Origin: Histomonas meleagridis
Taxonomy: Eukaryota; Parabasalia; Tritrichomonadida; Dientamoebidae
DNA length: 64,000 bases
Direction: 5' to 3'
Assembly: GCA_020186115.1 (NCBI GenBank)
Contig: WSYJ01000113.1
Coordinates: 806,001-870,000, forward strand
Part shown: one piece after another, positions 1 through 12,100 of the stretch
How positions within the stretch are numbered: the stretch's first letter is position 1
How the letters are laid out: every line of letters starts with the position of its first letter
Translations under genes and position numbers: made by a program
Notes under the pieces: generated by a model
What the model was told of the DNA's origin: nothing
The model's input: the letters and a program-made list of their open reading frames with translations, nothing else
The model's database searches: none

Positions 1-70
1 GAAAAAGTTTTTAAACATTTTTTTAAAAATAAAGCAATTAAAAATTTTTATGTTTATAAACATTTTGTAT

Positions 71-1591
71 TTAAACACCATCTTCTTCTAATTCATCTTC
101 CATATCTTCAATTCTTTTTTCTAGTTCACATGATTTGCATAATATTTCTTCATTGTCCGAATCTTCAATAGCTAAAATTTGTTCGATCATTTGCAAATTA
201 TCAATTTCTGTCATTACCAATTTGTGTAATTCTTTATCATCAAAAGATGTCACAAAAAGCAGAAAATTCAATAAAATAATTAAAAATTTATCATTGACCT
301 CAGTAATAAAATCAGAAACATATTCTAAAAAATGTTCATTAATAAAATATTGTATTTGATCAGAACTTAAAAATGGAATAATAAATGCTAATGCCTTCAC
401 AGTTTCTCTCTTGAGGTCATATGAACAATCTTTCACTATTTCAATCATACATTTTAATGATTTTTCATTTAAAACAAATGCAACTTCATTATAATATTTG
501 ACAATTTTACGCGAAAAGTGACAAAATTGAAAACGAATTTTTTCAAATTTCGATTTTCCTAAAAATGCCCAAAAATCCCATTTCAAAGTTTCTTTTAAGT
601 TTTGTTTGATAGTCTCGTTTGAATATTTAAAAATAAATGTTATTACTTGCATTGTTTGAAATAAAATATCGGCGTTATTAGAATCTAATAATGAATTTAA
701 AATTTCATAAAAATTTGCTTTTTCCAAAAAATCGCACACATTAACATCCATTGGAATACATATAGACATCCCATCTAAGGCTTCAGGGAGATTTTGTTTC
801 CTTCGGATCGATTCTAAAAAAAATTCACAAATTGGTAAAAAATCAGTGGAAAACTCAGACTCATGAATTAATGAACAAAGGAAACTAATGAATAAATCGA
901 AACACTCTTTTTCTTGCAATTTGTTTTCCATTATATCATTTCCGAGTGTAATGTGATATGAATTACTCAAAATGAATTCTTTTGCTTGATTCGATTTCAG
1001 ACAAATATTGTTCAAAGCTTTTAAGCTACCATGAATTAAATCATTATATAAATCGACTGGAAGTTGATCTTTTGTCCCAAATAATCCGAATAATGTTGCT
1101 TGTGGAAGTTGGTTTGCATCTGATTCATCAAGAATACATTTAGGTGATATAAAAATGTCGACAATTTTTTCTATAAGTTGATCTTGGTGTTCGTTAGAGC
1201 AATCACTTGCTAAAATGTAAGTATATGTCAAAATATCAAGTGATAGTTTAACATTTTCTGGATTTGAAGAATTAATAACAACATCAGAAATCATATATAT
1301 GTAGTTTGTAGAGGAAATTAATTGAGAAAAAGGAATTAAAATTGAATCTGTATCCATAAGTTCATAATATTGATCAAAAAAATTGAGGGCATTCCAGAGG
1401 CCTATGTTTACATTTTCTTCATTTGCTTCATTAACAGAAATGATTGTGGAATTAATAATTTCATTCAACGTATCTAAGGAATATCCATCAGGCATATCAC
1501 TTGAGTCATCTGCTTGAACGTGTTGGGTTGGACCCATTCGTTTAAAATAAGATAATTTTGATGGGAGTAGTTTTTTTCTTTTGTAATTCAT
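71..1591 (-). CDS. ARM/HEAT-like alpha-solenoid protein, function unknown
   Basis: This ORF encodes about 506 residues starting from the ATG at 1591. The frame stays open another 17 codons upstream, but only to a TTG, so I chose the ATG (MNYKRKKLL). A basic N-terminus is followed by roughly 440 residues of short amphipathic leucine/isoleucine-rich helices typical of ARM/HEAT solenoids, and the protein ends in an acidic tail (EDMEDELEEDGV). I see no catalytic motif, signal peptide or membrane span. Solenoids of this kind usually serve as protein-binding scaffolds, but that is family knowledge and not evidence for this gene. It runs in the same direction as eL27 with more than 500 bp between them. 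The gene is likely real because a long open frame is maintained in very AT-rich DNA; the specific function is unknown. Confidence 0.7.
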   Translation of the reverse strand: MNYKRKKLLPSKLSYFKRMGPTQHVQADDSSDMPDGYSLDTLNEIINSTIISVNEANEENVNIGLWNALNFFDQYYELMDTDSILIPFSQLISSTNYIYMISDVVINSSNPENVKLSLDILTYTYILASDCSNEHQDQLIEKIVDIFISPKCILDESDANQLPQATLFGLFGTKDQLPVDLYNDLIHGSLKALNNICLKSNQAKEFILSNSYHITLGNDIMENKLQEKECFDLFISFLCSLIHESEFSTDFLPICEFFLESIRRKQNLPEALDGMSICIPMDVNVCDFLEKANFYEILNSLLDSNNADILFQTMQVITFIFKYSNETIKQNLKETLKWDFWAFLGKSKFEKIRFQFCHFSRKIVKYYNEVAFVLNEKSLKCMIEIVKDCSYDLKRETVKALAFIIPFLSSDQIQYFINEHFLEYVSDFITEVNDKFLIILLNFLLFVTSFDDKELHKLVMTEIDNLQMIEQILAIEDSDNEEILCKSCELEKRIEDMEDELEEDGV

Positions 1592-2163
1592 GTGAAGACG
1601 ATATATGTCAATTGAAAACAATTTTATCGTTATGAGGAACAAACATAACTAATGATTCTTCATAATTTTCATATTTTATTTTGAGGTGTTGACCAAGTCA
1701 AGGTACATTGGATTCATTTGTTCTAATTTTTGGTTTTTTGATAATTTCAAAATAATGTAAACATTTGTTAACCACTATTTAAGTAAAAAGTAATTAGCTT
1801 TAATATATAAAATCCGAATTAAAATAGCGACAAAAAAGAGAAAAAATCTCAAAATGATATGATTCACATATTGGTTTATTATATAAATGAAATTTTTCTC
1901 AAACACACATTATTCTAAAAAGATACACAATGGTAATTACAAATAATTGGTTGACTTAAATTTTTTTGCTGAAAATCAATATCACAATTTGAGCATTTCA
2001 AAAATAAAAAGAAAAACAAAACATTGATGTCAAAGAAGAAGCTACAGATAAATCTCATTTTTTTCACACAATATTCGAAATCCAAAGGAGCGTGGGTGGT
2101 TGCCCTACCCGAAGCCCAACAAACATTGTGGGACGCTCTGCGTTTATTTTTTGTTGATATCAT
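1592..2163. other. intergenic region between ARM-like gene and eL27
   Basis: About 570 bp, mostly AT-rich, holding the promoter of the ARM-like gene and the 3' flank of eL27. An 82-codon frame on the minus strand (1915-2163) starts directly after the eL27 stop. It resembles no family I know and has a low-complexity phenylalanine-rich middle, so I do not call it a gene. A short GC-richer patch near 2080-2140 stands out from its surroundings but gives no recognisable protein on either strand. Confidence 0.5.
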
Positions 2164-2595
2164 TTAGAATTTAAGTGGCTTGAATAACCATGGCATCTTT
2201 CCATTGAGATACTTCTGACGGAGAACTTTGGTAACAGCTTGAAGCTCTGCCTTCTTTTGTTGTGTGTCTTCCATGGACTTGATTACTTGATCTGGTTTAA
2301 CCTTGTTCCAAAAGTCATCATCTTTCATAGTATGACGAGTTAGAAGAAGGTGATTAAAGTTAACAGTTTTAACGAAAACCTTGATCTGTGTACGCTTAAC
2401 GAGTGTCTTTTGTGGCATGTCCTTAGTAAGTTTCTTAGGTGACTTGCTAATACCTAAAACAACTGCATGTGGATACTTTCTAGCTTCTGTTGGTTCTGGG
2501 TATGCTTGCAAAACAATTGCTTTATTACCTGCGTGACGACCACTAAGAAGAATTACAAAACGACCTGGTTGCAAGAGGGTTTTTTGGGTAGACAT
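2164..2595 (-). CDS. RPL27: 60S ribosomal protein L27 (eL27)
   Basis: The 143-residue product is a component of the large cytosolic ribosomal subunit. It opens with the KOW-type segment (QPGRFVILLSGRHAGNKAIV), continues with the eL27 features PHAVVLGISKSPKKLT and KVFVKTVNFNHLLLTRH, and ends with the family's typical aromatic/basic C-terminus (WLFKPLKF). The length fits the eukaryotic eL27 range of about 135-145. The ATG at 2595 is unambiguous. The stop codon reads TAAA, overlapping the presumed trichomonad 3'-end signal. Codon use is less AT-biased than in neighbouring hypothetical genes, as expected for high expression. A broken uS14 gene lies divergently just upstream. Confidence 0.95.
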   Translation of the reverse strand: MSTQKTLLQPGRFVILLSGRHAGNKAIVLQAYPEPTEARKYPHAVVLGISKSPKKLTKDMPQKTLVKRTQIKVFVKTVNFNHLLLTRHTMKDDDFWNKVKPDQVIKSMEDTQQKKAELQAVTKVLRQKYLNGKMPWLFKPLKF

Positions 2596-3158
2596 TGATC
2601 AAAGTGCTGGGCCAAACAAACCTTGTGAAATTGTATTTCCAGTAAAACGACACTTTTTTGAAACCAGTTGTACTTTGGAAATGTACAAATTTTGTTCCAA
2701 AACATCATATGAATAAATGCAAAAGGATCTTTTGAGAGGGCGCCGCATGTAAAAGGTGTCGTGGTGTTATCCGTTCTTATGGAATCAACACGTGTAGAAG
2801 ATGTTTTCGTGAACTCTGCCAACTTATAGGATTCAAGAAATATAACCAAATAAACTAAGCCGTTGTGATCTTGAATTATTTCTTGAATGTATAATTTTTT
2901 ATTCAAATTATTTTCAATTTCTTTTAAAAAATTTTAATACAGTAATAGCAAAGAAGCTTTCTGATAACTCGTTTTATATTGTTTTTCTTTTACTGTGATT
3001 GGAATCTTTGGTTTTTCAAGAATTTCATTTTAAATAATGAAAAAATTTTTCTGACAATTGATAATTCTGAATTTCGCGCCATAAAAAAATTTCATTCAAA
3101 TATATATCGGCATTATGGAATTTTAGCGCACTTTTTCAATTTTAGTGGCACTTTTTAG
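2596..3158. other. eL27 / TRRAP-like intergenic region
   Basis: This stretch holds the uS14 relic (2703-2858), the eL27 promoter, and the leader of the giant gene that begins at 3159. Directly before that ATG are two copies of a GCACTTTTT element (near 3128 and 3148). They resemble the TCA-Py-T/A initiators of trichomonads, with GCA in place of TCA. A 117-codon minus-strand frame over the uS14 relic is its antisense shadow. Nothing else is recognisable. Confidence 0.5.
2703..2858 (+). pseudogene. degenerate ribosomal protein uS14 (RPS29) copy
   Basis: Reading the plus strand from 2736 gives [20 protein letters not shown] followed by [16 protein letters not shown] and a TAA at 2856-2858. This matches the zinc-ribbon half of eukaryotic uS14 (human RPS29 has CRVC...GLIRKYGLNMCRQCF...IGFIK). 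All four zinc cysteines are present (codons at 2748, 2757, 2793 and 2802). Two defects argue against a working gene. A TGA at 2733-2735 sits where the family has a glycine, separating this part from the only upstream ATG (2709). About three residues are also missing between the second cysteine and the glycine of GVIR. It lies about 110 bp upstream of eL27 in the divergent direction. A functional small gene starting at some other codon cannot be fully excluded. Confidence 0.7.
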
Positions 3159-6100
3159 ATGCAAGAAGTAGCCCAGGTTTTAAATAACGAAAATGAAAAC
3201 ATTATCATTGATTTAATTCATTTCTTGCACAAAAATCACGCCGAGATACAAAATATGGAAAACATTCAGCGACTCGTTGAATTTTCACAACATTTATTTT
3301 CATCAATTAATCTTTATCAAGAAAGTATCTCGCAAAAGCAATGGGTCCATTTACTTGAAATTTCATACCTATTTGCTCTTTCTTTATGTCCTTTAGGTGC
3401 AAAATTTTTACCCATTGAAACATGTGATACTACCACGGGTTTTACTTTTATGACAACCTTAATGATTATTAGCAAGAAGAAACCACAACGGGGGTTATTC
3501 CAAATAGTTCGACCATATTATCATCAAGCACTTGAATGTATTAAAAAAGGATTTTCATCAAAAGGTTATTATGTGCGAACCCCACTTTATTATTACTTTC
3601 TAATTCCATCCATGCTTAAGCAAAAAGATGCGATTTATGATCCAAATGATATTCATGAATTTTTTGAAATCATTCATGGTCTTGATCCTAATGATATTAA
3701 TCATGATTTAGTTGTATTTGGTTCAGGGGTATTAAAGATTTTTATTACATCTCATAATTTTACACCAAAAATGAAACAAATTTTTGATGTTTTTTTCCAT
3801 CTCACACAAAACAAGCCAAATATCTTTTTATCACATTTTTTTTATTTTTGGGCATATTTCATTAAATATTCAATCAATGTTTTTACTAATGATGTTATTT
3901 TAGGACAAATTGATACTGTTACTAAATTAATGATACAAATTTGTCCGATGAAATATCATGAATTAAATCGTAATTATAAATGGACTACATTAATTTATTT
4001 TTATGATTTTATGCTTAAGGATCAATTTAAAGATCATATTATATTTCAAGAACGAATATTATCATTAATATGTAATGGAATTCATAATGTTTCTAATATC
4101 GAAGGATCATTTAAAATGGCAGATGCAATCAAATATTTATCAAGAATTTATATCGAACAAATAAATCAAAAAACTTGGCTCTTCGATCGTTTATTTAATT
4201 GCGTGAATCAACTTGTATTACGATTAAGGCATGAAGCTAAAAAAGTCGTTGGAATAAAATTTAATAACTCAGTGTTAAAATGTAAACTAGTCAAACAGAA
4301 AGTCACTTTTTCAGAGCAAAAAAATGATTTGAATGAATGTTCCCTCGATTCAATGATTTACTCGCTATATCCGTTATATCTATTTAATGATTTAAATGAT
4401 GCTTTTAAATATTTTGATCAATATTATCATATAGTTGAAATGATTCGATCACATATTAATATTTATGCATTAATTCATATACAAACCACACAAGTTTTAA
4501 GTCGAATTGATAAAACTTCATGCGAGAAATTACATGGAATGTATTTACTCGAATTATTTCATACGTGGTCAAAGTTTTTATTAACTTTATCATTTGCTCA
4601 TTGTGTTTCATTAACTTTCCAAGATTATGAAATCGATAAATGTTCGATATTTCCTAATGAATATCGACGATTTTATAAAAACATCGAAAAACAATTATAT
4701 TTTCCGACGTTATTTTCTAATTTATTTGAATCATTTTCTGTAATACCTGTTGAATATTTCCCAGAGATTGCTTATGATATAGCAACTCAAATGTTTAAAG
4801 CATTAAAAAAAGGAAGGTTGACCATATTATTTTTAAGTCATTTTTATGATTTTCAATTTAACATTGATGCACAAAATTATAACAAATGTTTTTTTACACA
4901 TTTATTAGGTAAAATGTTTGAAATCGCAGTAGAAAATTTATCGATGTTTAATTCACAATCAAATCGTGATGCTAATTTAATACATTCATGGGTTTTAATT
5001 ACCATTCGTTTTGGTTTAATGAACCCATCGAATAATACAAATTTTGTTTTGTATATATTTTTGAGAACTTATCGTCACGTGTTTTCAACGGTTTTACTAG
5101 TCAATATAAAAACGGTTTCGCATCAAAGTTTAGCGTTAAAGACGATTTCGATTTTTTTGGAAGAATTAAAAAAGAGTTCTAATGAACAAGTGGTCGATAC
5201 GCCTAAGAAGAAGTCATCGAATAATCAACGAAAAGCAATTTTCTTTGATGATATTCAAGATAATGCAAAATTTGAATCATTAGATACCATTTTAACGTTA
5301 TATATTGAAAAGCCCAAATTTATCAAATTCAAATATTTAGTCCCTTTTTTAGATGAAGCATTTAAGTCTAAGATCCCTAATTTAGTATCCAAAGCAGCGA
5401 CAATATTTTTAACCAAATTCAAGGTCGAAAAAGCTAAAAAATATATATCACAAAGTGAAACATATTGTTCATTATTTAATTCATTTTTTGATACATTACC
5501 ACAAATTGATTCGAATATATCACATGAGATTTTACGGATTTTACCTGTATATTCAACATTATTTTTATCTAAGCCTCAACGCTTTTTTTCATCATTAAAA
5601 TCGATAAAAATTAAAGAACTTGGATTCGATATGGATTTAGTATTAAGGGAAATATTATTTCATTTAGATTATAATGAATCGAATATATCATATGTGTTTA
5701 ACTTAATACAAATCTGTTTTGAAGTTGTTTTAGAGAATTTAATATGTTCACCACATGAATATAAAAAAGTATTAATGCATTTGATTAAAATATTTTGTTT
5801 TTGTTGGTGTTTTGATAATCTTAAGCCCCAAATTTCGAATTATTCGAATTATTTAATATCGAAATTTGGCGATGCTTTTGTTATAGGTCGATCTAATACA
5901 TTTATAATGTGTTTATTTTATGAAGCCGGATCAAATCGATCGCATATATCACAAGTTGCTAATAGTTTATCGAAGAAATTCTTTAAATATATCCAAAACA
6001 AACCTATAAATGAAGAATTAATGAACAAAACAGTTAAACAATTATTATCATCTTTAAAGAATTCATCAAGTTTATTCTCAATGCTTTGTGGGTTATCAAT

Positions 6101-9100
6101 GTTTGTACAATATTTCCCAAAATATATTCGATTAGATCATATTTGTTCTTTTTTAATCCAAACTATTGATGAACAAGCTAATGATAAAACATTTGGGAAA
6201 ATATTAAATTCGTTATTAAAAAAGTTCTTATTAATTTCGGATGATGAAACTAAAAAAGAATTTGTACAAATGGCTTTTGATATTACTTGTCCTTTATCGA
6301 TAGTAGTACGACTTATATTAATGAAACGAGCAAAAAAATTGAGAATTCCTTTACAATATAATTCATTTAATGAAATTGAACAATGTTCTTCACCTTATTT
6401 ATATTTACAAAGACTTTCATTTGTATTTTTATGTGATTTAAAAACACCTTTTAAAATGACACCTGAAATAAAAAATAAAATCGATGAAATATTTACTACA
6501 AATCATTCACAAATGTCTATCGAAAAGTTATTACGTTTATTATGTTTCATTTTGACTATTTTAAAAACGCCGGAAATATTTCATATGTTTCAATCAAGTG
6601 ATGGAATATTAAAACTTTTATGTAATTCTTTATATATGAGATATTCACCTATTATTCTAATCACGAAAAAATGTTTTGAAACATTACAAAAGTTTTCGAA
6701 AGTTTATGATTTTTATGGTCAATATGTAGATAATATATGTGAATGTATTAATATTGATCATTTACAAAAGTCATTTCATAACTTTCAAAACATCGAAAAT
6801 CAAATTGTTATATGTTATCGATTAATAAGTTTTTTTCCAGATAATAAAAGATTAATTGATTTAATTCATATTATAATTGATGCATTTAAAGATTATACTG
6901 AAAAACCAATTAATGAACAAATGAAATATTTATCGATATTTATCCAAATGTTAAAAATATTTTCGATACAAGAATTTATTAATATACCAATAATTAAACA
7001 TCATCTATTACATGATATAACAAATGAATCGAAATCACCATTAAAATTTTATATCGATAAAATCATTGAATTATTTAATGATTCATTAATATGTTTTAAT
7101 TCAATATCACAAAAATATATAAATAAATTCTTAATTATATTCCCTGATGAAACTATAATAATATTATTAGAACATGAAAATTCATTAAACTCTTTACGAT
7201 TCTTAAAGAATTTAATAATTAATGATAATACAAATACATTTTATAATTCTTTTATTGGTTATTTAGATAGAATTGAATCTTATACATTAATAAAGCCATC
7301 GATTTTTAAGTTAACTAAACAAATCACTAAATTAAAACGATTTAATCAACAAGAAAATTTATTAATGATATTATTAAAACATTTTAATATATTATTAGAA
7401 AGAGTTTCGAATAAACCAGAATATAATTCTTATGATATTAATTTATTAACAGATTTATCATTAACTTTAATTAATATGATGAATGAATTTACTAATTTAG
7501 AATTAATAATACAATTTAGTAATTTATTCATTAATCCTTATTTCATACGAACGAATGTCCAAACGTTATTCATTGAGAAAATATTTAAAAACATTTCAAC
7601 TGATTTATTACATCAATTACTTCAATTCATTGAAAATAATATTGAAACTATTTCACCATTTTTATTAAATTTATTATTACCAAATATTGTAAAATATTCG
7701 GATCAAAACATTCAAAAATATATTTTAGATTTAATAATAAATTGGTTACCACAATATCAACAACATTTATTAACATTTATTCATACAATATATAAACTTA
7801 TTGTACGAATTCAACCTTCAGCTTTTTCATTAGCAATAATTTCTGATTTATTAAAGACTACAATCACTAATTCTAATACAGAATTAATAATATATTCATT
7901 AAAAATTATAATATTTTTAGCTTCAAATGATTTATTACCGAATGATTTATATTATTTAGTGTTTTTACAATTACTTCAATCATCACATTTCTTAGAATCC
8001 CCATATTTAGAATATTTTATGAAGTTCTTAAAATGTCGAATTGATTTATTTGATGATATGCCACAAAAATATATTGAACCATTTTTATCAAATATACAAC
8101 GTATGTTTTATATATTAACAGATTTAAAAAAAATGCTTTATCCTTCTACATCTATATTTGTGACAGTACCTTCATTACAAAATTATTTACCTTTTTCTTT
8201 AATAAATTCCGTTTCTATTTTCTTAGAAAGTAAAATAAATTCTGGTATTAATCAATCAGAAGAAAAAGAAATAATGGAAACATTTGTCTGTGCGTTAAAT
8301 TTTTGTAAAAATGTAACTAATTTAACTGATAAAGAATTAAATGCATTTGCTTTTATTTGTTTTCATTATATTGAAATCCAATCATTAAATAAAATGAAAG
8401 AAGATTTTTTAGATTCATTTTATCATATATTAATACATAATAATATTCAAACATTTCCACGGAATTTATTAAACTTAATAACTATCATTGATTTAAATTC
8501 ATTTGGATTAATTTGTTGTTCTGCTAAAATCGATACAAATATATTTCTAACAGAATATATCGAATTATTTGATAAATTATTAAAATGTATTGAATCAGCT
8601 TCACCTATAATGTATTCAGTGATTTTATTTGATGTTTTTATTTCATCGATTATGGAATATCCAAATTTATCGACACAAATTAAAAACTCATTAACTAAAA
8701 CATTTACTGAATTAATCCATAAATATTCACGTAGTATTCCTACATTAAAACCTTATTTATCATCATTAATTATCATCATTGCTAAATCGATTATGAAACA
8801 ACAAAATTATACTGATTTCCATCAATATATTTATTTATTAAATAGTATAGCTGATGATAGTGAAATTATTACAAATTTCTTATTCGAATATATAGAATTT
8901 ATATCATTTGAATCTCAATATTCTTATGTAGAAAATATTATATTAAATATAGAAAATAATAAAAAATCAATTAATTTGTTCTTAAAAAAAATTCCTTTCT
9001 TTTATTCATCAGATAAAATTTTATTAAATACAAAAAAATTAATTACTGATAATTTAATTCGTTTTTTAATTATTGATGAAACAATTAATTTCGATAAAAT

Positions 9101-12100
9101 AATTTCTGTAATTAAAGATTATAAACCTGAAATTGGATCTGATTTAATTGACAAATATTATTTCCAAATATATTTAATTCAAGCTTATCGAACTAAAGAT
9201 TCAACAATTTTAATATATTTAGATAAAGTTATTTCTATAATACCTAAAGATAATGAGAAAAAAATCGAATTCTTATTTGAAAATATTACTATTAAAATGT
9301 GGGAAGATGAATTTTTACCAATAATTATTGCAATATTATCACCGAAATATAAAATTTGGAAACCTTTGTTTGCATTATCTCATTCTTTAATATCAATAAG
9401 TGATGATTTAATATCAATAACATTTAATTTAATGATTAATCAACAAAATGAATTTTTGTTTCTTAAATTATTAGAGAATTTACTTAAACAAGAAAATAAA
9501 TCGAAATTAACAAAAATTATTTCTGGTTTAATTAAAACATTTTATTTAGCTCAAATTAAAATCCCGTATAAACTTGCCGAAAAAGCTATTAAAATATCCG
9601 GTAACTTTCATTTATTAGAATTCTTTTCAACAATTGAATCAGTTCCAATGAATAAATTCTTATTACCACATGAAGCTAATGATTTCATTTATAGTATTTA
9701 TCGACCATTTTTAACGAAACGTCAATTGTCATGTGTATTAATGACATTTTTAGGTCAATATGAAGCAGCTAAATCAATATATTTAAATGAAGATAATCAA
9801 AACTCTTTTATGGAATCAATGGCAAAAGTTAATAATTATTTATTAGTTGAAAATGATTCAATTGAAGCAATTTTAATGCCATTAAATCAAATCGATCGAA
9901 ATGATTCTATTTATTTATCATTAATAGAAGCAACTAATGCATTTAAGAATAATGATACAGAACGACTACAAATATTATTACAAAACATTGAAAACTCTAA
10001 TTTAATTATGGCAATCAATAAAAATAATTTATCAATATATCAAAAAGAAAAAATTACGATCATTCAAGCAATGGTTAATATATTAAATGGTAATCCAGTA
10101 GCTAATAACACGGTATGTTGTATCAATCATTCTTTTTCATCTGTATTATTTAAGTTCAAACAATATATACATAATATGATAAATCAACATGAATTCATTA
10201 TCGAAAATGACTCGAATGCGTTCTTATTATTAATGCCATCAATGCGTACACAGTTTCGTCGTGTTGCAGGGTGTACTACACGAGGAATGATCGCATTATC
10301 TAAAGAACATATTGATGAATATTTCCAAAAGATTTCACAAAAAATTACAAACAATCAAATGAAACTTAGTGATTGGTTTAAATTCGCTGCTGTTTCTTTT
10401 AATGTATATTTAGCACAACCATCGAAAGATACATTTAAGACATCATTTGGTGCATATTCACGTTTGTTTTCATTTGGTCTTCAATTACCTCAATATATGA
10501 TAAATGAAGCAGCTGCACGTGTTATTACAATGATTCGTTTTGCTTTATATAAATCAAATGAAACATATATTGAAATCATCAAAAACTTATCATCAATATT
10601 TAGTTTAGAAAATGGAGCGATTTGGACTTTTTGGCTTCAACAAATTGTAGAATTAGCTCGTGCACCTTGGTTTTATGATATGACAAAACATTTGTTCCAA
10701 CAAATGGCTTATCGATCATTAATGTATTCACGGAAAGATAAAAATGAATTTCTCGAAAAATCATTAATCAAATATTTATATGAACATCCATCTCAACAAA
10801 TATCAATGATGAATATATGTGAAAACTTTATGAATTCATTATTTAATGAAGTAGATTTTAACTCTAAGAAAACTCAAACGAAATTATATAACTTCGTACA
10901 AGAAATATTAAAAATGAAAAATTCCTCAATTAATAAAATTAATGACTTAATAACAATACGACAAAAATTACCGGAAAATATGTTCGAACGTTCATTAAAT
11001 CAATTAACATATTCACAAATCGAATTAATTGGTGATTTCCAAACATTTGCAACTACAATTAAATCAATGGATACAAATTCCATTATTAAATATATTCAAG
11101 AAATGACAAATTCTAAACAATCATTAATCGAAATCCAACAAAACATATCCGAGAAAACACAAAAAACTAATCAAAACCTTCCATTCATATTTCCTTTACG
11201 ACTTGAATATCAATCACAAATATCTATTCTTCAAATTATTGATGACTTCGAAGTATTATCACCAGATATTATCATCTTTAAAATGGTAACAACAAATCAA
11301 TCATGGCCATATTATATGGTACAAAAAGCAAATGGTATTAATGGCTTTCATAAATCTTTAATTACGCTAGGAAACTCATTATATTTATTCAAGTTAATGT
11401 TCCAACAAAGTTATAATACACGTAGAAGAAGTTTCACTATTTTCCCTTCACAATTCTTCGAAATCGGTACTTCGTTCATTTTTACTCCATTAACTTCTCA
11501 TCCGACGACATTTGAAGATTTATTCACTCGAAGTATAATGATAACAAGTGATGAATGGTTAAACAAATATGTGATCACTAAAGACATCGGAAATAATAAA
11601 AAGAAAAGTATTGTAACTAATGAAGGAAGACAAAGTATATCAATGTTCCCAACACATATCTTAAAGCAAGCAATGTTAGCGAAAGTTACAAAGAGTGAAT
11701 ACTTTGCAGTACTTCCAATATTAGCGAAGTCATTTTCTGTTTCTTGTTTATTACATCATTTTTTTAATGGTAAATATCCGTCGATGTTACATCACATTTG
11801 TTGTTTCTCAACAGCAATTGTACCTTTGATACATTCCGATTTCGATAAAGGAACAATTACTTCAATCGAAAAAAGAAATTCGTCTTCTTTTCGCTTGGCA
11901 AAAAATCATTTAGAAGCAATGGGTATATATGGAGAAGGTGAATTCGTATTAACTTTCGCAGCTGTTTCTGAATTGTTCATAAAGAATATCGAAAGTGTTC
12001 AGTCGTACTTGGAGGCAATGATTGGTGATGAAGACGTAGATGTGATGCGAGACGAAGAGTTGTTAAGAAGTAGAAGAGAGAAGTTGGAGAAAAGAATTGT

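Noticed and set aside
1915-2163. 82-codon ORF just after eL27
   Set aside because: Low-complexity, no family resemblance, and its start merely follows the eL27 stop.
2733-2735. TGA read as a sense codon in the uS14 relic
   Set aside because: TGA serves as the stop for other genes here, for example the saposin gene, so reassignment is not supported.
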